DNA from: Ectobacillus sp. JY-23
GTDB lineage: Bacteria; Bacillota; Bacilli; Bacillales; Bacillaceae_G
Direction: 5' to 3'
DNA: 64,000 bases
NCBI RefSeq assembly: GCF_023022965.1
Contig: NZ_CP095462.1
Coordinates: forward strand, 992,001 to 1,056,000
Made by a program: the position numbers and the translations under genes. Positions 25,917 to 35,163 of this stretch are shown one piece after another (the first letter of the stretch is position 1; the number at the start of each line of letters is the position of its first letter). The notes beneath the pieces are model-generated. The model searched no databases. It had not been told where the DNA came from and saw nothing but the letters and a program-made list of their open reading frames with translations.

Positions 25917-26300
25917 ATGAATAAATATTTGTTCTTAATGCTTTTTTTTGTATTGTTTTGTTGTGGATGTAGTACAAAAACGATAAACAAACCCAAAATA
26001 AAAGAGCATTCTTTTAAAATTGTTACAGAAGAAACTTTTAGCGATACAAATGAATGCGTTGTTCATGTGACAACGGAAGCAGCGAACGAGCAAGATTTAG
26101 ACAAAGTTGCGAAAAAAGTGATGCAGCATTATGAAGATAAGGGATTAGATGATGTACATTTGTATATGCATCAACCAGATAATCAAAAAGGTTACGGTAT
26201 GCTCCGAGCACATACCTTTATTGCTTATACCGAAAAGGGAGCAGAACAGGTTGGCCTCCAGGCGCCTCAATCATATAGGGTAGACATGCTACAAAGATGA
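25917..26300 (+). CDS. Small lipoprotein of unknown function
   Basis: 127 aa from the ATG at 25917 (AAAGGGG upstream). Signal peptide with lipobox FCCGC, so a membrane-anchored lipoprotein of about 110 residues when mature. The mature domain has a charged helix (NEQDLDKVAKKVMQHYEDKG) followed by beta-type DDVHLYMHQPDNQ; the same pattern is seen in the membrane-anchored protein at 6701-7138. Family not recognised. It is divergent from acnA. Confidence 0.75.
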   Translation: MNKYLFLMLFFVLFCCGCSTKTINKPKIKEHSFKIVTEETFSDTNECVVHVTTEAANEQDLDKVAKKVMQHYEDKGLDDVHLYMHQPDNQKGYGMLRAHTFIAYTEKGAEQVGLQAPQSYRVDMLQR

Positions 26301-26347
26301 ATGGAGTCGGGCTGATAAAGCAATACTATTAGCAGGAGGTGATATTG

Positions 26348-26497
26348 ATGGGAAAAAGAAAAGCTAATCACGTAATTCCTGGAATGAACGCTGCTTCTGC
26401 ACAAGGACAGGGTGCAGGATATAATGAAGAACTTTCTAATGAACCATTAACTCCAGAACAACGTCAAAATAATAAAAAACGAAAAAAGAATCAATAA
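26348..26497 (+). CDS. sspO: Small acid-soluble spore protein O
   Basis: 49 aa, [19 protein letters not shown]... The start and the [15 protein letters not shown] stretch are those of SspO (CotK), a minor SASP made in the forespore under sigma-G. The ATG at 26348 follows AGGAGGTGAT. In B. subtilis sspO lies beside acnA/citB, as here. Highly hydrophilic, basic tail. Shares a terminator with tlp. Confidence 0.92.
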   Translation: MGKRKANHVIPGMNAASAQGQGAGYNEELSNEPLTPEQRQNNKKRKKNQ

Positions 26498-26502
26498 AAT
26501 TA

Positions 26503-26532
26503 AAAACAAACCGCGAAATCGCGGTTTGTTTT
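26503..26532. terminator. Bidirectional terminator sspO/tlp
   Basis: AAAACAAACCGCG-AAAT-CGCGGTTTGTTTT between converging genes. Confidence 0.85.
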
Positions 26533-26791
26533 ATTGGTATGAATCCATGTCGTTCATTATTTTTTGTACTTGTTGTTCGTAGTTTTCTAATTGTTGACGT
26601 TGCGTTTCTGAAGCTGTTTCTAATGCATTTTGAATTTGCTTGTATGCTTGCTCTACTTCTTGGCGAAGCTCTTTTAAATGATGCCCATATTCAGGATCAT
26701 TTGTCACAAGATTGTGCTCACCTTCAGTAGCCTTTTTAACACCTTGTTGTGCTGCTTGAAACGCTTGTTGTTTATCTTTATGATATGGCAT
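26531..26791 (-). CDS. tlp: Small acid-soluble spore protein Tlp
   Basis: 86 aa. Tlp family (named thioredoxin-like, but a minor SASP): MPYHKDKQQAFQAAQQGVKK start, then a Glu/Gln-rich helix. Cytoplasm of the forespore, sigma-G control in B. subtilis. GGAGAG ribosome site. It lies between sspO and sspP, which are on the other strand. Confidence 0.88.
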   Translation of the reverse strand: MPYHKDKQQAFQAAQQGVKKATEGEHNLVTNDPEYGHHLKELRQEVEQAYKQIQNALETASETQRQQLENYEQQVQKIMNDMDSYQ

Positions 26792-26900
26792 GCGTATCTC
26801 TCCTTCTCATCTATTCACTTTAGCTTTTGCTGTTTCATTAAAAACATACGCGTATAAACAAGGAAGTGAAAAACCATGCTAGTAGCAGGGGGTGAGCACA

Positions 26901-27041
26901 ATGGAAAAAAACAATGCAAAATCAATTCGCCGAAACTCTCCAAAAGATGGCGGAGGACAACCAGAACCAATGAGCGGTTCTCATAAAGTAAAAAACCAAA
27001 AGCATACGCGTCAAAAGCATCATGCACATCATGATCAATAA
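26901..27041 (+). CDS. sspP: Small acid-soluble spore protein P
   Basis: 46 aa, [20 protein letters not shown]... The [21 protein letters not shown] part matches SspP (CotL) of B. subtilis (GQPEPLSGSKKVKNRNHTR), and the tail is His-rich. Start at 26901 after GGGGGTG. Minor forespore protein. A weak hairpin follows. Confidence 0.88.
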   Translation: MEKNNAKSIRRNSPKDGGGQPEPMSGSHKVKNQKHTRQKHHAHHDQ

Positions 27042-27057
27042 ATAAACTTTACCTTTT

Positions 27058-27092
27058 AGTAGCTTGCGTACAATCACGCAAGCTGCTTTCTC
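27058..27092 (+). terminator. Probable sspP terminator
   Basis: AGCTTGCGT-ACAATC-ACGCAAGCT hairpin at 27061-27084, with a short pyrimidine tail instead of a long T run. Confidence 0.55.
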
Positions 27093-27132
27093 TGTAACTG
27101 CAATAGTAAAGCGCGAGCATAAAAACTACTTG

Positions 27133-27300
27133 TTACTTATGCTCTTGCGTAGCACAAATCCTCCATAATTTCTGGCCATCGTTACATATTGCCCGTTCTT
27201 CTCTTACATCTAAAAGAATGTTAATTTTTTTTACTTGTACATATCTATCTGTATTCATAACAATGCGTGTTTTAACATAGGTATTAATGATATTCCGCAT
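27133..27300 (-). CDS. Possible small protein of unknown function
   Basis: 55 aa from the ATG at 27298-27300, preceded by AAAAAAGG; a TTG 15 codons upstream opens the same frame without a ribosome site. Basic, with YVKTRIVMNTDRYVQVKKINILLDVREE, a beta-type pattern, and two cysteines near the end. No family recognised. Divergent from the Hsp20-like gene, overlapping its upstream region. Confidence 0.35.
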   Translation of the reverse strand: MRNIINTYVKTRIVMNTDRYVQVKKINILLDVREERAICNDGQKLWRICATQEHK

Positions 27301-27424
27301 ATTGCTAACCTTTTTTATCTCCTGGTCGTCTTCCTTATTTTCCAAGAGCTTGTCTGTTTCTTTTCACCTCTTCCTTTTCAATGAATACCCTGTATTAATT
27401 AGAAGTTATGGAGGGTTTGGCGTT

Positions 27425-27802
27425 ATGTGCTCAAAGAAAAAAAAGGATTGCTTTTTGCGCATTGAGGGGTTCGAGCAATGGATGAATCAATTTTTGTCCG
27501 ACCCGTTTGCACTGCATTATCCTGATGGTATTAGCGTAGATTTATTTGAAACAGAATTGGAATATATTATAGAAGCCGACCTTCCGACTTCTTGCCGTAA
27601 ACAAGTATGCATTGAAAAGACGGAAAATGGCTTGTGTATTCTTATGAAGAACAACGATTATACATTAAAACGTGACATTGCATTACCTATCAATATTATG
27701 CATAAAAAAATGGTCGCCTCGTTCGAAAACGGATTTCTTGAAATTCATATCTCTCGCAATCAATCAGCACAGAATGAGCCGATTATTCGATTTGAAGACT
27801 AA
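27425..27802 (+). CDS. Hsp20/alpha-crystallin-like protein
   Basis: 125 aa from the ATG at 27425, after GGAGGG; the frame upstream has no similarity. The part from about residue 30 follows the small-heat-shock fold: VDLFETELEYIIEADLPTSCRKQVCIEK, then KRDIALPINIMHKKMVASFENGFLEIHISR, which ends with the strands carrying the family A-x-(Y/F)-x-NG-x-L-x-(I/V) motif (ASFENGFLEIH). Short relatives in Bacillus include spore protein CotP; whether this is spore-linked is not shown. Confidence 0.82.
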   Translation: MCSKKKKDCFLRIEGFEQWMNQFLSDPFALHYPDGISVDLFETELEYIIEADLPTSCRKQVCIEKTENGLCILMKNNDYTLKRDIALPINIMHKKMVASFENGFLEIHISRNQSAQNEPIIRFED

Positions 27803-27822
27803 CCATAATAGTTACAGACATA

Positions 27823-27849
27823 GAAAAACCTTGCGCATGCAAGGTTTTT
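27823..27849. terminator. Bidirectional terminator
   Basis: AAAAACCTTGC-GCAT-GCAAGGTTTTT between the converging Hsp20-like and MFS genes. Confidence 0.85.
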
Positions 27850-27866
27850 CTCGTATACCAGCCAGG

Positions 27867-29105
27867 TCACGCATGGAGCTCAGCGTCCTTCTGACCTGTT
27901 CTCTCTCGACTTCTTAGTAAAATATGCACGAATAATAAAAATGGAAAACCAAGTGCACATACACCAGCTAATAACATAAATACAATATTTCCACTATTAT
28001 AGCCATAGTGACTTAAGAGAGCCCCACCCAGCCATGGTCCCAGTACTCCTCCCAAACCGCTGAAGCTCATTGCCCCAAAATAAGTGCCTTTTAAATGTGC
28101 AGGGGCCAATTCATCGAGAAACACATCCGTCATAGAAAACATGAATACCTCACCAATTGTAAACAGAATAGTGCAGGCATAAAGCATCCAGCTTTCCTGT
28201 ACAAACCCGTAACCGATAAGTCCCAAACTCACAGTAATTCCTCCTACCATGATACAAGTCAGAGAAGAATACTTTTTAGCAACACGTGTAACCGGATATT
28301 GTAGAAGTAGTACAGTCACTGCATTTAGCATCAAGACATATGAAAATAGTTCGACTCCATTTTCAAAGACCGGCGCGTTTGCTAGATATTGTGACAGTGT
28401 AGAAGAAAAATGAGCGTACCCTGAATTGTTAAATATGATTCCTAAAATAAATAGTAACAATATTGTATCTTTTCGCAATACATGGAGGGCTTTACTTATC
28501 GTAACCGTTTCTTTTGTAACTGGTTTCTCTGGTAATTCATATTTATTAAATTGAATCAATAACGAAAAAGCATATGTCGTATATACAAATACAGCAACAA
28601 GAAATGGAATAGTGGATTTAGCTGTACCCAGCTGCAGTCCAATAAACGGTCCAATCGCTGCCCCTACATTAATTGCCGCGTAACGCAAATTGAAGATCAT
28701 TAAGCGATTTTCTTGTTTTGTTAAATCGGATAATAAAGCACGGGAGGCAGGCTCAAAAAATGCCCGACAAATACCATTCAAAGCATTCAAAATAAAAAAT
28801 ATCCATACTGTATCCGCAAACACAAACCCAATAAATACAAACGTCCAAATTACAATTGAGCTCATCATAATCTTGCGGCGGCCATATCGATCAGATAAGC
28901 TACCTCCAATAAAGCCGGCAAACACACCAACGAGCATGCTCGTTCCTATTATAGCTCCAGTGATTACCGGTGAAACATGCTTGACGGTAGTTAAATAAAT
29001 AGCTAAAAATGGCATACTCATCGAGGTAGCTAATCGTGCAAATAGCGTGCCGATAATCACATTGATTGCTAGCGGATGAATTGACTTTACATTGTTCATT
29101 TCCAT
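27867..29105 (-). CDS. MFS transporter (drug-exporter type)
   Basis: 412 aa, twelve predicted helices. The family motif A between TM2 and TM3 reads GGSLSDRYGRRKIMM. DHA1-like efflux protein; substrate unknown. The start at 29105 follows AAGAAGGTG. Single gene. Confidence 0.85.
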   Translation of the reverse strand: MEMNNVKSIHPLAINVIIGTLFARLATSMSMPFLAIYLTTVKHVSPVITGAIIGTSMLVGVFAGFIGGSLSDRYGRRKIMMSSIVIWTFVFIGFVFADTVWIFFILNALNGICRAFFEPASRALLSDLTKQENRLMIFNLRYAAINVGAAIGPFIGLQLGTAKSTIPFLVAVFVYTTYAFSLLIQFNKYELPEKPVTKETVTISKALHVLRKDTILLLFILGIIFNNSGYAHFSSTLSQYLANAPVFENGVELFSYVLMLNAVTVLLLQYPVTRVAKKYSSLTCIMVGGITVSLGLIGYGFVQESWMLYACTILFTIGEVFMFSMTDVFLDELAPAHLKGTYFGAMSFSGLGGVLGPWLGGALLSHYGYNSGNIVFMLLAGVCALGFPFLLFVHILLRSRERTGQKDAELHA

Positions 29106-29216
29106 TTTACACCTTCTTAAAAAGACAATAAGATGATTGCATTCGTTATCTTTTTAAAAAACCCTTTCTATCGTACAAATATTTTTAGTGATATATGACA
29201 CTCACCGAGTCCATAC

Positions 29217-29241
29217 AAAAAAGACCAAGACTTTGGTCTCC
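29217..29241 (-). terminator. Terminator of the 29255-29656 gene
   Basis: AGACCAAAGTCTTGGTCTTTTTT on the minus strand just after the stop. Confidence 0.8.
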
Positions 29242-29254
29242 TTAATACATATAG

Positions 29255-29656
29255 CTACCTCTCCGTACGCGTCAACTCGATATTCATATCATAATCAAAA
29301 CGAAGAGACTTAATGACCTCTTCTAGCGGTATATCAACATCATACCTTGTATTAAATTCATGCACCCAGCTTGCTATCTCTTCGCGATCATATGTATAAC
29401 ATCCGCTTTGCCAACTTTTCATATCACAGCTATTGTGAATACAAATTTGAATGAGTAATTGCTGATATATATGTGAAAGTCCCTGTTTCTTTGTAATTAA
29501 ATCTTGTAAGTAAAAGGCATCAAATTTAACACTTTCCTTGTTGTAACCTTTCATCGCATCCACCAGCTGCTGTATATCCCGATACGTTTCTGATATTTGT
29601 GTGTTCAAACAAAGCAATGCGTCTATGCCAGCTTTACGGGAAATTAGTTCTCTCAA
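29255..29656 (-). CDS. Hypothetical soluble protein
   Basis: 133 aa from a TTG start that follows GAGGAGG. Helical, with three cysteines in the middle (ICIHNSCDM, SGCY). No signal peptide or membrane segment. Family not recognised. Own terminator; divergent from the AlaX-type gene. Confidence 0.65.
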   Translation of the reverse strand: MRELISRKAGIDALLCLNTQISETYRDIQQLVDAMKGYNKESVKFDAFYLQDLITKKQGLSHIYQQLLIQICIHNSCDMKSWQSGCYTYDREEIASWVHEFNTRYDVDIPLEEVIKSLRFDYDMNIELTRTER

Positions 29657-29792
29657 TATGAACGCCTCCTCTCAATTCCACAACTTATATATAAAGACTA
29701 CATACTTATTATTAATACAATTCGCCTTTTATTTGAAAATCCTCTAAAATAAAAGATATTTAAAGAAAATAAAAAAATGAGGGAGACTGTAC

Positions 29793-30977
29793 ATGACAGA
29801 ACGTTTGTATTATCAAGACCCGTACATACAGCATTTCACTTCACACATTATAAAGCAAGGAACCGATGAAAACGGCACGTTTGTTGTACTGCAAGAGACA
29901 GCCTTTTATCCCACAGGAGGTGGCCAACCTTGCGATATAGGAACTTTAAATCATGTGCAAGTCACACGCGTTGAAGAAATAGAGGGTGAGATTCGCCATT
30001 ATACAGCCGAGGCTGTTTCTGGAACGATTACCGGAAAAATCAACTGGCCACGCCGTTTTGATCATATGCAGCAGCATGCTGGTCAACATATCTTATCTGC
30101 AGCTTTTGCAGAAAAGTTTGGCATACAAACCATTTCATTTCACCTTGGTCGAGACAGTTCTACAATCGATTTACAAATAGAAGAGCTATCACAAGAAACA
30201 GTGTTGGCTGCGGAAGAACTCGCTAACGAGATTGTATTTAACAATATACCAATTGAAGTGCGCTGGATGAATGAAGAGGAAGCCAACGCATTACCACTTC
30301 GAAAAAAGCCGAAGGTAACCGAAAATATTCGTATCGTCATGATTAAAAACTTTGATTATAGTGGTTGTGGCGGAACGCATCCAAATCGTACAGGTGAAGT
30401 TGGAGCAATTAAAATTGTCGACTGGCAACGACATAAAGGACATGTGCGCCTCACATTTCTGTGCGGGTGGCGTAGTATCCGTACTTTGCAGGAAAAACAA
30501 ACCATTGTAAAAGATGTGGTACGTTTGTTAAATAGCAAAGAACGTGATGTAGCAAGTAAACTTGCAAACCTTATAGAAACACAAAAAGAATTAGAGAAAA
30601 GCCTGCGTGAATTACATGAACAACTACTTGCACATGAAGCAAACAGACTGTCACGCACAGCCCGTATACATCCGAATGGAAAGTTGATTGCCGCAATTTC
30701 TCACCATTCAATATCTGATTTAGCAAAGATGAGTGCAATGCTGACACAAGATTCGGAGGCAATTGTCCTACTGGTTACGCAAACTGATGATAAAATCCAA
30801 TGCATCTGCGCGTGCGGCCAGAGTATTGAGCAAAATATGAATGAGGTATTAAAAAGTGTTTTACCACTCATAAACGGCAAAGGTGGGGGCAACGCAAAAA
30901 GCGCACGAGGTGGCGGGGAAGCTCCTATATCCGCTGAAAATCTTTTGGAACAATTGATAATCAAAGTTTCTTCTTAA
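29793..30977 (+). CDS. AlaX-type alanyl-tRNA editing protein with DHHA1 domain
   Basis: 394 aa. Free-standing relative of the editing part of alanyl-tRNA synthetase, which removes Ser or Gly from mischarged tRNA(Ala). N-terminal beta domain (ETAFYPTGGGQPCD), editing-site zinc ligands in MQQHAGQHILSAAF (HxxxH) and GCGGTHPNRTGEVG (CxxxH), a coiled linker, then a C-terminal DHHA1 domain ending GKGGGNAKSARGGG. AlaX-L (long) type. GGGAG ribosome site. Confidence 0.92.
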   Translation: MTERLYYQDPYIQHFTSHIIKQGTDENGTFVVLQETAFYPTGGGQPCDIGTLNHVQVTRVEEIEGEIRHYTAEAVSGTITGKINWPRRFDHMQQHAGQHILSAAFAEKFGIQTISFHLGRDSSTIDLQIEELSQETVLAAEELANEIVFNNIPIEVRWMNEEEANALPLRKKPKVTENIRIVMIKNFDYSGCGGTHPNRTGEVGAIKIVDWQRHKGHVRLTFLCGWRSIRTLQEKQTIVKDVVRLLNSKERDVASKLANLIETQKELEKSLRELHEQLLAHEANRLSRTARIHPNGKLIAAISHHSISDLAKMSAMLTQDSEAIVLLVTQTDDKIQCICACGQSIEQNMNEVLKSVLPLINGKGGGNAKSARGGGEAPISAENLLEQLIIKVSS

Positions 30978-30984
30978 ATAAAAC

Positions 30985-31015
30985 AAGGGAGACGCAAACA
31001 TCTCCCTTTTCCTTT
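30985..31015. terminator. Bidirectional terminator
   Basis: AAGGGAGA-CGCAAACA-TCTCCCTTTTCCTTT between the AlaX-type gene and the thiolase gene. Confidence 0.75.
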
Positions 31016-32162
31016 ATACCCTCTCGATAATTGTTGCGGTCGCCATGCCGTGACCGATACAAATTGTCAGCAAACCATAACGTGCGTTTCTTCTCTCCAG
31101 TTCATGAAGCAAAGATGTCATCAGTTTTACGCCGGTAGCGCCAAGCGGATGTCCAAGAGCAATTGCTCCGCCATTTACATTTACCTTCTGCAGGTCGGCA
31201 CCAATTTCTTTTTGCCATGCCAGTACAACTGGTGCGAACGCTTCATTAATTTCAACTACGTCTATATCATTGATAGACATATTTGCTTTTTCCAGCACCT
31301 TTCTTGTAGCCGGAATAACACCGGTCAGCATCATCGTGGGATCAGAACCTACCACCGTCTGAGCTACGATACGAGCACGCGCTGTTAAACCCAATCGCTC
31401 TGCATACTTCCGCTCCAGCAGCAGTATCGCGGCTGCACCATCGCTCATTTGGCTCGCGTTTCCTGCTGTAATCACACCCTCAGCCTGAAATACAGGCTTT
31501 AGTCCTGCTAAAATATCGAGCGATGTATCAGCTCGAGGACCTTCATCTGATGTGACTAATATCTCGTTTCCTTCTCCATCCTTTCCTTGCAAAGGCAGTA
31601 TTTCTTTTGCAAATCGCTCCTCTGCAAGTGCAGTTAGCGCTCGTTGATGACTTTCGTACGCATACTGATTTGCGTCTTCTTTTGTAATGGCGTACTCCTT
31701 CGCAATTAACTCAGCAGAAATACCTTGATGAACAAATTTGTATGTTTCATGAAGGCTCTTTGGAATGGTATGCTCATTGCCATCACTTAACATCGGTACC
31801 CTTGTCATATGCTCCACCCCGGCAGCAATCGTGATGTCCATGTCACCAGCCTTAATTTCCTGAGAAGCGAAATGAAGTGCCTGCTGTCCGGATCCACACA
31901 TGCGGTTTATCGTAACCGCAGGAACTGTGACCGGATATCCCGCTGCCAAAGCTGCCAATCTACCAATATTGTGACCTTGCTCACCAATCGGTGTTACACA
32001 CCCCATTACAATATCTTCAATTAAGCGTTTCTCAATTCCCGCACGCGATGTCACTTCCTTTAACACAGCAGCAGCCAAATGTACCGGGTGAACATCGCGA
32101 AACGCACCGTTTCTCTTACCAACAGGAGTTCGTACTGCTTCTACAATAACAACATCTCTCAT
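31014..32162 (-). CDS. Acetyl-CoA C-acyltransferase (thiolase)
   Basis: 382 aa. Thiolase with all catalytic marks: nucleophile Cys in NRMCGSGQQALH (about residue 88), NEAFAPV, GGAIALGHPLGATG (His) and CIGHGMA (second Cys). Last gene of a three-gene operon with 4-bp overlaps, together giving acyl-CoA activation, hydroxyacyl-CoA oxidation and thiolysis. Close to Bacillus MmgA/FadA-type enzymes. Probably fatty-acid breakdown, but no acyl-CoA dehydrogenase or enoyl hydratase lies here. Confidence 0.92.
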   Translation of the reverse strand: MRDVVIVEAVRTPVGKRNGAFRDVHPVHLAAAVLKEVTSRAGIEKRLIEDIVMGCVTPIGEQGHNIGRLAALAAGYPVTVPAVTINRMCGSGQQALHFASQEIKAGDMDITIAAGVEHMTRVPMLSDGNEHTIPKSLHETYKFVHQGISAELIAKEYAITKEDANQYAYESHQRALTALAEERFAKEILPLQGKDGEGNEILVTSDEGPRADTSLDILAGLKPVFQAEGVITAGNASQMSDGAAAILLLERKYAERLGLTARARIVAQTVVGSDPTMMLTGVIPATRKVLEKANMSINDIDVVEINEAFAPVVLAWQKEIGADLQKVNVNGGAIALGHPLGATGVKLMTSLLHELERRNARYGLLTICIGHGMATATIIERV

Positions 32163-33031
32163 CGGCTGGCACCTGTTGTTTCTTTATTATAATCATAAAA
32201 GCCCTTACCGGTTTTTCTTCCCAAATGACCAGCCTCTACAAGTTTCATAAGCGTTTGCGGCGCACGAAATCTTTCACCAAAGGCCTCTGTCATACCATGA
32301 CTGGCAAACAGCATGGTATCAAGTCCTACATAATCCGCAAGTTCAAAAGGGCCCATCGGATAATTCAGCCCAAGGCGAATTGCTTTATCAATATCCTCCA
32401 TACCTGCCACACCTTCTTCGTACATCCGCATACATTCTAACATGTGTGCAGCAATAGCCCTGGATGTTACAAAGCCTTGGCTGTCCTTTACCACCACTGT
32501 TTCTTTCCCAATTTCCTTGGAAACTTGTGCAATTGCTACAATGGTTTCATCCGCAGTGCACACACCGCGGACAATTTCAATAAGCTTCATAACAGGCGCG
32601 GGATTAAACCAATGCATGCCAATTACTTTTTCTGGACGCTTTGTGCTACTTGCGATAGCAGTCACACTTAGCTCTGAAGTATTAGTCGCCAAAATGGTTT
32701 CAGCATCCGCGTACAAATCTAGTTTTGAAAACATTTCTTTTTTCAGCTGTAAATTCTCTGGTACTGCTTCAATAATTAACTCTACTCCTTGACATGCTTC
32801 TTGCAATGTTTGCATGGGAGCGATGCAATGAAACACATCCATTGCTTCTTCTTCACACATACGCCCTGCTTTCACAAAACGCCGCAAGCTTTTTTCAATG
32901 CTTGTGCATCCTTTTTGTAAGCTTTCTTGGGAAACATCGTACAGCTTAACCTGCTTTCCTCCCATTGCCAAAGCCTGTGCGATACCGCTTCCCATAATGC
33001 CTGCTCCAATCACTGCAATACGTTTCATCAT
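32159..33031 (-). CDS. 3-hydroxybutyryl-CoA / 3-hydroxyacyl-CoA dehydrogenase
   Basis: 290 aa. N-terminal Rossmann fold (AVIGAGIMGSGIAQALAMGG), catalytic stretch HWFNPAPVMKLIEIVRG (His of the His-Glu pair), and C-terminal dimer domain with LNYPMGPFELADYVGLDT. NAD-dependent oxidation of L-3-hydroxyacyl-CoA; MmgB/PaaH-like. Overlaps both neighbours by 4 bp, so translation is coupled. Confidence 0.92.
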   Translation of the reverse strand: MMKRIAVIGAGIMGSGIAQALAMGGKQVKLYDVSQESLQKGCTSIEKSLRRFVKAGRMCEEEAMDVFHCIAPMQTLQEACQGVELIIEAVPENLQLKKEMFSKLDLYADAETILATNTSELSVTAIASSTKRPEKVIGMHWFNPAPVMKLIEIVRGVCTADETIVAIAQVSKEIGKETVVVKDSQGFVTSRAIAAHMLECMRMYEEGVAGMEDIDKAIRLGLNYPMGPFELADYVGLDTMLFASHGMTEAFGERFRAPQTLMKLVEAGHLGRKTGKGFYDYNKETTGASR

Positions 33032-34641
33032 GCGCGTGTCTCCAGAGTTTCCTTCACTTTTTCACGAAGTGCTTGCTTTAAAAATTTCCCGACAGACGTT
33101 TTGGGGATTTCTTGGAGGAATAAAATATCATCTGGCAGCCACCACTTGGCAAACTGCGGTTTTAAAAACTCGTAAAGCTCCTCCTTATCTACTGGCATAT
33201 TCTCCTTCAGCACGACGCATGCAATCGGCCTTTCCTGCCATTGTGGATGCGGAACTGCTACTACAGCTGCCTCAAATACAGCTTCATGCGCCATCAATGC
33301 ATTTTCTAAATCAACAGACGAAATCCACTCACCGCCGCTCTTAATCACATCTTTCACACGGTCGACAATTTTAATTCGCCCTTCCTCATCAATTGTCACT
33401 ACATCTCCTGTATACAACCACCCATCACGAAACGCATCAGCTGTACGCTCGTCTCGATAATATTCAGACGCAATCCATGGACCACGCATAAGCAGCTCCC
33501 CAATTTCTTCGCCGTCCCATTTAATTTCACCGGATTTGCCAATCGCTTTTACTTCTACACAAGGAACAAAATAACCTTGCTTGGCATGAATATCCAGCTT
33601 CGCTTCTGAATCCAGGTTCAGTTCATGACTTTTCAATCTTGCCAATGCTACAAGCGGACTTGTTTCCGTCATTCCGTATGCATGTAAAAATGGAATGTTA
33701 TACTTCTGTTCAAACGCTGCAATCATACTTTTCGGTGCCGCAGATCCACCGCATACAACGCCTCGTAAGCTACTTGTATCGTATGAACCACTTTCAAGCT
33801 CCATTAATACACCAAGCCAAATTGTCGGTACACCAGCTGTAAATGTGACGCGCTCCTCTTGAATGAGTTCCAACAAAAGTTTTGGTGTAAACATAGGCCC
33901 TGGCAATACCAGTTTTGTCCCAAACCAAACAGACGCATAAGGTAGCCCCCAAGCATTCACATGAAACATTGGCACAACTGGAAGCAGTACATCGCTTTCT
34001 GAGATGGCCGCGCTATCGGCCAAACCTAGCGCCATACAATGAAGTACTGTGCTGCGATGTGTATATACAACACCTTTTGGGTTACCCGTTGTAGCTGATG
34101 TATAGCACATACCAGCCGGATCATTTTCATCAATATCCTGTAAAAACAGATATGATGGATCTCCTTGTGCAAGCAATTCTTCATAATGATATACTGGCTG
34201 TAACGCAGTTGGCGGAAGTTCATGTTTATCCGTCATAATAATAAATGCCTCTACCGTGTTAAGTTCGTCTTTTATGCTCTCAATAAGCGGCAACAAATCT
34301 TCATCAATAAGCAATACTTTATCTTCTGCATGATTAATAATATAGGAGATATGATTTGGCGCTAAGCGAATATTAATTGTATGCAGCACGCCACCCATGC
34401 CTGGAATAGCAAAATAGCTTTCTAAATGACGATGATGGTTCCAAGCAAAAGTTCCAACTCTATCACCCTTTTGTACACCCAATTTGACAAGTGCACTTGT
34501 CAAACGGCGTGTCCGTGCTGCCAGCTCCTTATAGGTCAGTCTCGTAATGCCACTGCTCGTACGAGATACAATTTCTTTTTTGGGAAAATAGCGCTCCGCG
34601 TGCTCCATCATGGTGCTAATTCTTAATGGTACATTCATCAT
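33028..34641 (-). CDS. Long-chain acyl-CoA synthetase (AMP-binding)
   Basis: 537 aa. ANL superfamily: P-loop CYTSATTGNPKGVVYTH (usual SGTTG is SATTG here), HAYGMTETSPL, GWLYTGDV, and the C-terminal VKSGGEWISSVDLENAL with the catalytic Lys in TSVGKFLKQ. Activates fatty acids with CoA and ATP. First gene of the operon; a scrap of a second acyl-CoA synthetase gene lies directly upstream (34662-34775). Confidence 0.9.
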   Translation of the reverse strand: MMNVPLRISTMMEHAERYFPKKEIVSRTSSGITRLTYKELAARTRRLTSALVKLGVQKGDRVGTFAWNHHRHLESYFAIPGMGGVLHTINIRLAPNHISYIINHAEDKVLLIDEDLLPLIESIKDELNTVEAFIIMTDKHELPPTALQPVYHYEELLAQGDPSYLFLQDIDENDPAGMCYTSATTGNPKGVVYTHRSTVLHCMALGLADSAAISESDVLLPVVPMFHVNAWGLPYASVWFGTKLVLPGPMFTPKLLLELIQEERVTFTAGVPTIWLGVLMELESGSYDTSSLRGVVCGGSAAPKSMIAAFEQKYNIPFLHAYGMTETSPLVALARLKSHELNLDSEAKLDIHAKQGYFVPCVEVKAIGKSGEIKWDGEEIGELLMRGPWIASEYYRDERTADAFRDGWLYTGDVVTIDEEGRIKIVDRVKDVIKSGGEWISSVDLENALMAHEAVFEAAVVAVPHPQWQERPIACVVLKENMPVDKEELYEFLKPQFAKWWLPDDILFLQEIPKTSVGKFLKQALREKVKETLETRA

Positions 34642-34661
34642 ATGTAATTCCCTCCAATGAC

Positions 34662-34775
34662 TAGAAATATTAATACTCTATCGCCTTTACGAACACCGCT
34701 TTCCTGTAGTGACTCAGCCAGTTTGTCCACCTCGGCACTACTACTCATGCATGCAGCGAATGCCTCGATACGACT
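34662..34775 (-). pseudogene. Remnant of another acyl-CoA synthetase gene
   Basis: About 38 codons on the minus strand read SRIEAFAACMSSSAEVDKLA followed by ESLQESGVRKGDRVLIFL. This is the conserved N-terminal stretch of AMP-binding enzymes (family: LANALxxLGVxKGDRVAIFL). A stop lies just upstream, and likeness ends after IFL where Pro-Asn is expected. No start or ribosome site of its own, so it is a scrap left by deletion. Confidence 0.65.
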
Positions 34776-35163
34776 TTAGAATAGTTTCTTAACCTGGTGC
34801 CTTTTGGTTTGGTATTTCTAAATAAACATCCATACACTTCTCTTTTCTATAAAAACGCTTTCAAAATAACTTAGATAATTACATGCAAAAATTAATGCCT
34901 CTCCATATAATTATAGGAATATTCTGATAAATTACAATAGAAAGAAGTCGACATTTTTGTTGCTTCTACAACAAAAACAGACAAACATTTTGGTTTTTGA
35001 CAAGCTTTATCATATCCTCAGAAAACCGATTGTAAAACTTATATTTTTAGACTATTTAAATTTTATAAAATAAACTGTTTTTCCACAAACGCTAAAAATC
35101 AAATTATAATCTTTTTAATACGTTTGGAAATCGGTATAGATTTATAGTAAAGGACGGGGTTTA
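34776..35163. other. 388-bp AT-rich intergenic region
   Basis: Divergent spacer between the fatty-acid operon and the YitT-type gene. Strongly AT-rich, with no gene, hairpin or recognised operator. Confidence 0.5.

Noticed and set aside
33639-33842. Plus-strand open frames across the acyl-CoA synthetase and hut genes
   Set aside because: All lie opposite strongly supported genes and have no ribosome sites.
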